From contig JANMKR010000031.1 in the NCBI GenBank assembly GCA_031372145.1, positions 1 to 5,026 on the forward strand: a DNA stretch of 5,026 nucleotides, in the 5' to 3' direction. This document shows, piece after piece, positions 4,749 through 5,026 of this stretch (positions are counted from its first letter, which is position 1; each line of letters begins with the position of its first letter). The translations under genes and the position numbers were made by a program. The DNA is from CALMEC01 sp031372145 (lineage in GTDB: Bacteria; Actinomycetota; Thermoleophilia; Miltoncostaeales; Miltoncostaeaceae). The notes under the pieces are model-generated. The model had not been told where the DNA came from and ran no database searches. It saw only the letters and a program-made list of their open reading frames with translations.

Positions 4749-4802
4749 ACGGGACGGATACGTGTCATGCAAAGTTGCATGCTAAGATGCGCGCATGCCT
4801 AG
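4317..4802 (+). CDS. IS3-family transposase OrfA, reading into flanking DNA
   Basis: ATG 4317 follows a purine-rich stretch (GGAAGGAAGG, 4299-4308) that can serve as ribosome binding site. Residues 1-95 are a standard IS3 OrfA: KYPQELLERGARVVLESGRP, then IASVARDLGVAAESLRRYVR (helix-turn-helix that binds the IS ends). A leucine-zipper-like helix follows (EREEIKALRKEVFELRRANE), then ILKAASVFFATELD. OrfA proteins are usually about 95-110 residues. Here the frame stays open to the TAG at 4800-4802, past the truncation point, giving 161 residues with a meaningless Arg/Ser/Thr-rich tail. The tail begins about where orfB takes over in the -1 frame. The run TTTTTC at 4581-4586 could be a -1 slippage site, since tRNA-Phe can re-pair. 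The end of the frame overlaps the first codons of the locus 3 antitoxin. Confidence 0.8.
   Translation: MSRPRKYPQELLERGARVVLESGRPIASVARDLGVAAESLRRYVRQVEANEGLRPDLPTAAEREEIKALRKEVFELRRANEILKAASVFFATELDAERTRRPRSSTSVAVVSASSPSAGSWAGRRPRTTNERPATGASAPSRIPTGRIRVMQSCMLRCAHA
4586..4747 (+). pseudogene. 5' fragment of IS3-family transposase orfB
   Basis: In the -1 frame relative to OrfA the DNA reads ATAFINERRGRFGVEPICRV, then LGGSASAYYQRATGHRSVRSVED. This is the standard N-terminus of an IS3 OrfB (HTH_21-like region with GVEPICRxLxxxxSxYY). A full OrfB is about 270-300 residues with a DDE integrase core; none of that core is present. The match stops at about 4744-4747, where the sequence changes to the control region of the next gene. 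Confidence 0.8.
4766..4781. promoter_or_regulatory. 16-bp palindromic operator candidate before the locus 3 antitoxin
   Basis: CATGCAA-AG-TTGCATG has perfect 7-bp arms and a 2-base centre, and ends one base before the -10 box at 4783. It therefore covers the spacer between -35 and -10. This is a position where a bound antitoxin would block transcription. Such palindromes are typical of ribbon-helix-helix antitoxins. Confidence 0.65.
4783..4788 (+). promoter_or_regulatory. -10 box for a leaderless antitoxin transcript
   Basis: TAAGAT fits TANNNT and ends six bases before ATG 4795, so transcription should begin at the start codon. It is flanked by two copies of GCATGC at 4777-4782 and 4793-4798, 16 bases apart. 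The second copy contains the ATG itself, so operator, promoter and start codon overlap. Confidence 0.6.
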
Positions 4803-5026
4803 AACTGTTCAGATCCGCGACATCGACGACGACGTGTACGACGCGCTCAGGCGGCGTGCGGCTGAGTTTGGCCTCTCCGTCCCCGAGTATCTGCGCAGGG
4901 AGGCGGAACGCCTCGCGGCACGGCTGACCGTCAATGAATGGATCGCTCGGACGCGGCGCCGTACCACCACGGCTGAGCGCCTCGATACGGTGGCCGCACT
5001 GGAGGAGCTTCGCGGCCCCTGGCCGG
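4795..5026 (+). CDS. vapB: FitA/VapB-type ribbon-helix-helix antitoxin, partial at the window end (locus 3)
   Basis: An open frame of 77 codons that runs off the window without a stop. The N-terminus MPRTVQIRDIDDDVYDALRR then RAAEFGLSVPEYLRRE is a classic ribbon-helix-helix antitoxin domain: a DNA-contacting strand (VQIRDI), helix A (DDVYDALRRRAAEFG) and helix B (VPEYLRREAERLA). The C-terminal tail continues VNEWIARTRRR and DTVAALEELRGPWP. That ending matches FitA-like VapB proteins in actinobacteria, which are about 80 residues long, so only a few codons should be missing. No Shine-Dalgarno precedes the ATG, and a -10 box six bases upstream suggests leaderless translation. A PIN-domain toxin gene is expected just past the window edge. 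The gene sits directly against the broken end of the IS3 element. Confidence 0.85.
   Translation, partial: MPRTVQIRDIDDDVYDALRRRAAEFGLSVPEYLRREAERLAARLTVNEWIARTRRRTTTAERLDTVAALEELRGPWP

Overview
High-GC bacterial DNA. GTG starts, -10-like boxes lying within 10 bp of start codons (leaderless style), and a membrane-anchored anti-sigma-like protein ending in a GHTC-containing domain suggest an actinobacterium, possibly of the Thermoleophilia type. That placement is inference; no rRNA, tRNA or marker gene is present. All supported genes lie on the + strand.

Positions 1-1871 look like ordinary chromosome. They hold a single-pass membrane protein resembling the extracytoplasmic half of an anti-sigma factor (184-801), a complete glyoxalase I with all four metal ligands (942-1343), and a small three-helix membrane protein of DUF3817 type with a leaderless-looking promoter (1494-1871). 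The palindrome CGATCG is strongly enriched in the first 1.3 kb (10 copies) and becomes rare afterwards (4 copies in the remaining 3.7 kb).

Positions 1872-5026 look like an accessory island. After a 149-base gap with no gene comes a small acidic hypothetical protein with a 13-residue tandem repeat. Then come three type II toxin-antitoxin (VapBC-like) loci with three different promoter/operator layouts. Locus 1 (2367-3011) has an AbrB/SpoVT-type antitoxin and a PIN toxin broken by a one-base frameshift in a C4 run. Locus 2 (3339/3369-4147) has a ribbon-helix-helix-like antitoxin and an intact-length PIN toxin in which the fourth acidic residue seems to be His. Locus 3 starts at 4795 and runs off the window; it encodes a FitA/VapB-type antitoxin ending in an ELRGPWP-like motif. 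Between loci 1 and 2 lies the remnant of a P-loop (uridine kinase-like) gene. Between loci 2 and 3 lies an IS3-family element with complete orfA homology and only about the first 40 codons of orfB.

The antitoxin regions carry clear palindromes. A 9-bp-arm inverted repeat straddles the start codon of the locus 1 antitoxin. Two TAGGAT boxes in tandem precede the locus 2 antitoxin. A 16-bp palindrome plus two GCATGC copies surround the -10 of the locus 3 antitoxin. These are the best candidates for autoregulatory operators. The island reads as a graveyard and refuge of toxin-antitoxin modules shaped by transposition and decay. I see no wholly new system; the most interesting material is the three regulatory layouts and the decayed toxin left beside an intact antitoxin.
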